From Chryseobacterium viscerum (GTDB taxonomy: Bacteria; Bacteroidota; Bacteroidia; Flavobacteriales; Weeksellaceae), in the NCBI RefSeq assembly GCF_025949665.1, contig NZ_JAPDFT010000002.1, forward strand, positions 124,001 through 188,000: a DNA stretch of 64,000 bases, read 5' to 3'. Shown here piece by piece: positions 60,562 to 64,000 of this stretch; the stretch's first letter is position 1, and each line of letters starts with the position of its first letter. The notes below the pieces were generated by a model. It was not told the origin of the DNA. It searched no databases and saw only the letters and a program-made list of their open reading frames with translations. Position numbers and translations under genes: made by a program.

Positions 60562-62148
60562 TTAAATGGCAACAATTATTAATTTGGAATCTTGAACCAC
60601 CATTTCTTCCAAACAATTTTCAAGCCACGAATAGCCATAATCTGAAAAGAATACACTAAAATTATAAACTCTCTCCTGCCATGTTTTGGCGGGATGAACA
60701 TCTAAAAACAGATTTTCAAGTCTTTCCAGCAATTCATTTTGTTTTATTTTTTCAGCATGGAGCAGACGTTTTTTCATTCTTTTGAAAGACTTCAATTGTC
60801 TTACTTCTTCTGCCTTCACCATATTTCCAAAAGATTTCTCAGTGGTTTCTGCTGAAGTCCTCAACGCTGAAAAACTGTTGATCAGCAACTCTTCTTTCTC
60901 GTCGAGCAATTGTAAAATCGGATTATCTTTTAAAATCTTCTGATTGGTAAGTACTGTGAAGTTCTGGAAAAAATCTTCTATTTTAAGATTCAGTTTCTCA
61001 ATTTTCCCTAATGTTTTCTCTTTCAGGAAAAGCATTGAGTTTCTTGGAATAAGAATAGGAAAAGGAGTAGCAATTTTTGAGAAATAATCTTTCAGCTCCA
61101 GCCAGTACATGATTTCGGCATTTCCTCCGATATAAGCCAGATTCGGAAGTACATTTTCCTGATACACGGGACGCATTAAAGCATTGGGACTGAATTTTTC
61201 CGGATGATTTTCCAATTCAGCCAGTATTTCTTCTTCTGTAAACTGAATGGGTTTATCTACGATGATATATTTCTGTCCGTTAAATTCTATTCTATCTCTG
61301 GTTTCAGAAAGGTAGAAAAGGTTAATTTCACGAGGATTTACCTGCACTTTTCCATATTTTCCCGTCAGAAAATCTACTTTCTTCTTAGAAGTTTTCTGTA
61401 AACTGAAATGAAGAAGTTCATCTTTAAATACCTCCTTCATCTGATTTTTAAGCTCTTTAGAATCTCCATCCAGAATCAAAAGTCCGAATTCTGAAAAAAG
61501 ACGATTAACTAGAATCTTAATAGCCTCCGTTAAAGTGTTTCCTGTTTTATAAGCTTCCTTCATCATTAAGATCAGCTCGGTTCCAAAAATGGAATCTTTG
61601 AATTCTTTTTCAAATTCAGAAATAAAATAGGTATCACTGATCTCAATTCTTCCTACCGGACCGCCGGACTTCTCATTAGTCTCGTAATAATTATTTTCGG
61701 TTTTAAAATGATTGATCTCGGCAAAATCATGATCTTCTGAAGCCATCCAATATACCGGAACAAAATTAAAATCCGGGAAATTTTCTTTCAGATAGGTACA
61801 TGTCTTTATGGTCTGAAGAATTTTATAGACAAAGAAAACAGGTCCCGAAAACAGGTTCAGCTGATGTCCTGTTGTAATGGTAAATGTATTTGGCTGTTTA
61901 AGATTCTCAAGATTTTCTTTCTGTTTTGAAGAAAGTGAGAGGCTCGAAAGCTGGCCTTCTAATACTTCAGATAAAATTTCTCTCTTCCCTGATGAGAAAG
62001 AGTCTTTTTTCAAATGAATCTGTTGTTTAAAATGATCTAAAGAAAATGTATTATTTTCAAAACCCTCAATTTTCTGATTTAAAAAATCTTTTACCAATTG
62101 AGGAATGCTTTCTATATCGTTGAATGATATTTTATTTATTGTTTTCAA
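60562..62148 (-). CDS. bshC: Bacillithiol biosynthesis cysteine-adding enzyme
   Basis: The 528-residue protein matches BshC, proposed to join cysteine to GlcN-malate in the last step of bacillithiol synthesis. Landmarks are TITTGHQLNLFSGPVFFVYKI near residue 92-112, VPVYWMASEDHDFAEINH, LRPVYQENVLPNLAYIGGNAEI-type text (here LMRPVYQENVLPNLAYIGG) and a long C-terminal coiled coil. Bacillithiol is known from Bacteroidetes. The start is TTG at 62148: the frame has a stop 5 codons upstream and no ATG between, and the family N-terminus begins there. The porin gene ends 12 bp before it. Confidence 0.93.
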   Translation of the reverse strand: MKTINKISFNDIESIPQLVKDFLNQKIEGFENNTFSLDHFKQQIHLKKDSFSSGKREILSEVLEGQLSSLSLSSKQKENLENLKQPNTFTITTGHQLNLFSGPVFFVYKILQTIKTCTYLKENFPDFNFVPVYWMASEDHDFAEINHFKTENNYYETNEKSGGPVGRIEISDTYFISEFEKEFKDSIFGTELILMMKEAYKTGNTLTEAIKILVNRLFSEFGLLILDGDSKELKNQMKEVFKDELLHFSLQKTSKKKVDFLTGKYGKVQVNPREINLFYLSETRDRIEFNGQKYIIVDKPIQFTEEEILAELENHPEKFSPNALMRPVYQENVLPNLAYIGGNAEIMYWLELKDYFSKIATPFPILIPRNSMLFLKEKTLGKIEKLNLKIEDFFQNFTVLTNQKILKDNPILQLLDEKEELLINSFSALRTSAETTEKSFGNMVKAEEVRQLKSFKRMKKRLLHAEKIKQNELLERLENLFLDVHPAKTWQERVYNFSVFFSDYGYSWLENCLEEMVVQDSKLIIVAI

Positions 62149-62160
62149 CCTGTACAGTTT

Positions 62161-64000
62161 TTAGTTGAACAAATACCACACGATCCCGATGTTCAGTCTG
62201 AAATCATATACCGGATAATGTGGAAATGCATATGCTTTGTTATTGGAAATAACAGTTCCTATCTGCTGACCTTCTATGAAAAAGAACATCTTTTTCACCT
62301 TCATATTGATATAGATATCGGCAATAGGCTGCCCTCCAATTGAAAATGAATCTGCTCTTGGAAGGATATATTCATTAAGAACAGGAAAATAATCTCTTGA
62401 CGCAAATTTAGAGAAGTAATATACTTTAATACCTGCCTGAATTTCTGCTGCTTTTTTGAATGCCTGTGTCTGATAGAAGAAATTGGCTCTCCCAATAAAG
62501 CCTGGCATAGGAAGCAATTCTTTATTCGTTAAAGTATTTTGGAAATGCACCCTCGTATTCAGATGGAATTTATTGAAGCTGAATGTAGCATCGCCCCCTA
62601 TTTGAGAGATATTCACAGAATTATCACTTTGCTTCGGGCTTCCGTTACTGTCAAAATAAGTATAGTTATCTATTCTGAAATAGTTGGCGAAAATCTCTGT
62701 TTTAAACCATTTCAGATTGATGCTTCCTCCCACTTCCATTACAGACTGATTCTTTGCATTTTCAAGATAATAATTGAAATTGTTGTAAACAGAAGTGTTC
62801 AATAAGTAATTAAATGAAGGATAAGCACTTTGGAAATTCACTTTAGCATTAACGAAATAATCTTTAATAGGCTCGAACTTCAGATTGTTGGTTGTTTTCA
62901 GGTAGCTTTTAAACTGGCTTCCGTTTGAAAATTCCAGGAATGAGTTCAATTGAATTTTGTCCCAAAGTTTTACCTGCAGATTTCCTACAGCTCCGATTCT
63001 GTTTTCTTTAAGCTCACCAGGAAAAGGAACGCCATTAAGGGCAACAACATCTCTTATTCCCAATTTGATCATCTGATAACGTACACCAGCATCCAATTTG
63101 AATTTTTCATTATTAAAAATCAAGCTTACCGTATTGCTGAAGTTTTCAGAATATTTTTTTGTGGTCAATGGGAAACCATCAACCAGTTCAGTAGGAGCAT
63201 CATACCAATAAGATTCCAGCGCTGTCTGATTATAGTAATATTTATTCCCTTGATGAGAAATAATATGTTTTATACTGAATGGAAATTTCCCGGAATTGAA
63301 TGGCGTAAACTGGTGGCTCAGGTAGTATCTTCTGTAAGAAAACTGTGAGCTGCTGGATGCCAGGTTTACCTGAGCATTTTGCCTGTTACTATAATTACTG
63401 TCACCATTCATGAACAGATTATCCTCGGTAATACCTCCACTTTCCTGATTGTTTACATTCTGGTGAAGATAGTGTGCGAAGATTTCATAGTTTCCGCTTT
63501 TTGAAATATAGTGCCCTGAAAATAGAGTATTATTATTCGCAGCTAATGAATTTCTGTAAAGTCCCTGAGAACGAAGTCCCATATATTCAAGAGCAAAATT
63601 GAATCTTTTCCCAATATTTTGAGTGTAAGTAGAGGTTAAAGCCGCACCGTTTCGCATTGCATTATGATATACAAATGAAGCGGTAGGAGTTTTTACGTCA
63701 TAGTATTTCACATCATTTGCCCCAATGATCATATAAGATTTATTGGATGGCAGTAAGGAAAGATTCTGTTCGTCATTTACCTCAAATACCAACGGATTGA
63801 ATCCAGATCCTATATTGGCAGTCTGTACTCTTCCAAAGTTATCCTTATTATTTTGTTGTGAAAAGATATAGGTTTTATCAAAAGTCATTACGGTATCAAA
63901 AACTTTCTTTTCAGAAAACTGGGTCTGATACTGATAATCATTAATAGTAGGCTTGAAAATTTTCAGGGAATCTTTTTTCCCGGAATCTATCACAAGAGTA
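62161..64000 (-). CDS. Putative outer-membrane porin, 5' end outside the window
   Basis: The frame is open to the right edge, so the N-terminus is missing; about 612 residues are seen. It is rich in alternating aromatic beta strands, for example GKRFNFALEYMGLRSQGLYR, and ends in VYDFRLNIGIVWYLFN with the C-terminal aromatic expected of barrels. It looks like the uncharacterised Bacteroidetes porin family near bshC. There is no TonB plug in the visible part. A putative porin role is from the fold type only. Confidence 0.78.
   Translation of the reverse strand, partial: TLVIDSGKKDSLKIFKPTINDYQYQTQFSEKKVFDTVMTFDKTYIFSQQNNKDNFGRVQTANIGSGFNPLVFEVNDEQNLSLLPSNKSYMIIGANDVKYYDVKTPTASFVYHNAMRNGAALTSTYTQNIGKRFNFALEYMGLRSQGLYRNSLAANNNTLFSGHYISKSGNYEIFAHYLHQNVNNQESGGITEDNLFMNGDSNYSNRQNAQVNLASSSSQFSYRRYYLSHQFTPFNSGKFPFSIKHIISHQGNKYYYNQTALESYWYDAPTELVDGFPLTTKKYSENFSNTVSLIFNNEKFKLDAGVRYQMIKLGIRDVVALNGVPFPGELKENRIGAVGNLQVKLWDKIQLNSFLEFSNGSQFKSYLKTTNNLKFEPIKDYFVNAKVNFQSAYPSFNYLLNTSVYNNFNYYLENAKNQSVMEVGGSINLKWFKTEIFANYFRIDNYTYFDSNGSPKQSDNSVNISQIGGDATFSFNKFHLNTRVHFQNTLTNKELLPMPGFIGRANFFYQTQAFKKAAEIQAGIKVYYFSKFASRDYFPVLNEYILPRADSFSIGGQPIADIYINMKVKKMFFFIEGQQIGTVISNNKAYAFPHYPVYDFRLNIGIVWYLFN

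Overview
The window looks like a chromosomal segment of a Chryseobacterium-like flavobacterium (Bacteroidota, Weeksellaceae). The evidence is low GC, promoters of the Bacteroidetes type (TAnnTTTG, often with TTG about 19-20 nt upstream), little Shine-Dalgarno signal, type IX secretion (T9SS) sorting domains, SusC/SusD and TonB-dependent receptors, LptD of the Bacteroidetes form, bacillithiol synthesis (BshC) and ATP-dependent PEPCK. No plasmid, phage, IS element or CRISPR array was seen.

Layout. 1-16 kb is mostly housekeeping: a truncated TrmH-type RNA methyltransferase, an alanine-rich lipoprotein, a membrane protein plus lipoprotein pair of unknown role, 5-formyl-THF cyclo-ligase, a tRNA hydroxylase TrhO carrying an extra C-terminal domain, an HtrA protease, RidA, LptD, a cell-wall amidase, rpsT followed directly by three identical tRNA-Glu genes (a fourth, diverged copy lies upstream), and two tandem paralogous T9SS cargo proteins. 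16-23.3 kb is a vitamin B12 uptake operon on the minus strand: promoter, cobalamin riboswitch, BtuB-like receptor, BtuG-like propeller lipoprotein and two further surface proteins. 23.4-29.2 kb is a redox/copper-flavoured group: an MbnP/MbnH-like pair with an outer-membrane barrel, an exported superoxide dismutase, SCO and YHS proteins, and two paralogous small cysteine-motif exported proteins.

29.7-40.3 kb is a divalent-metal export locus on the minus strand: a CzcA-TolC fusion, CzcB adaptor, an unlisted 39-residue ORF, bestrophin, CDF transporter, Fur-family regulator, zinc-type P-ATPase and a small Cys-rich protein. Its two ends share an almost identical palindromic promoter element. 40.6-49.3 kb is a four-gene plus-strand unit built around a 2205-residue SpvB/RHS protein with a C-terminal HExxH putative metallopeptidase and an overlapping secreted candidate immunity gene.

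49.5-54.1 kb is a SusC/SusD pair whose leader folds as a SAM-I riboswitch, linking this transporter to methionine/SAM status. 54.3-64 kb returns to core metabolism: aroQ, pckA, fabD with a GHMP kinase, and a porin-bshC-LysM operon cut by the window edge. The most noteworthy items are the SAM-riboswitch-controlled SusCD pair, the RHS metallopeptidase toxin/immunity unit, the shared metal operator, and the TrhO domain fusion.
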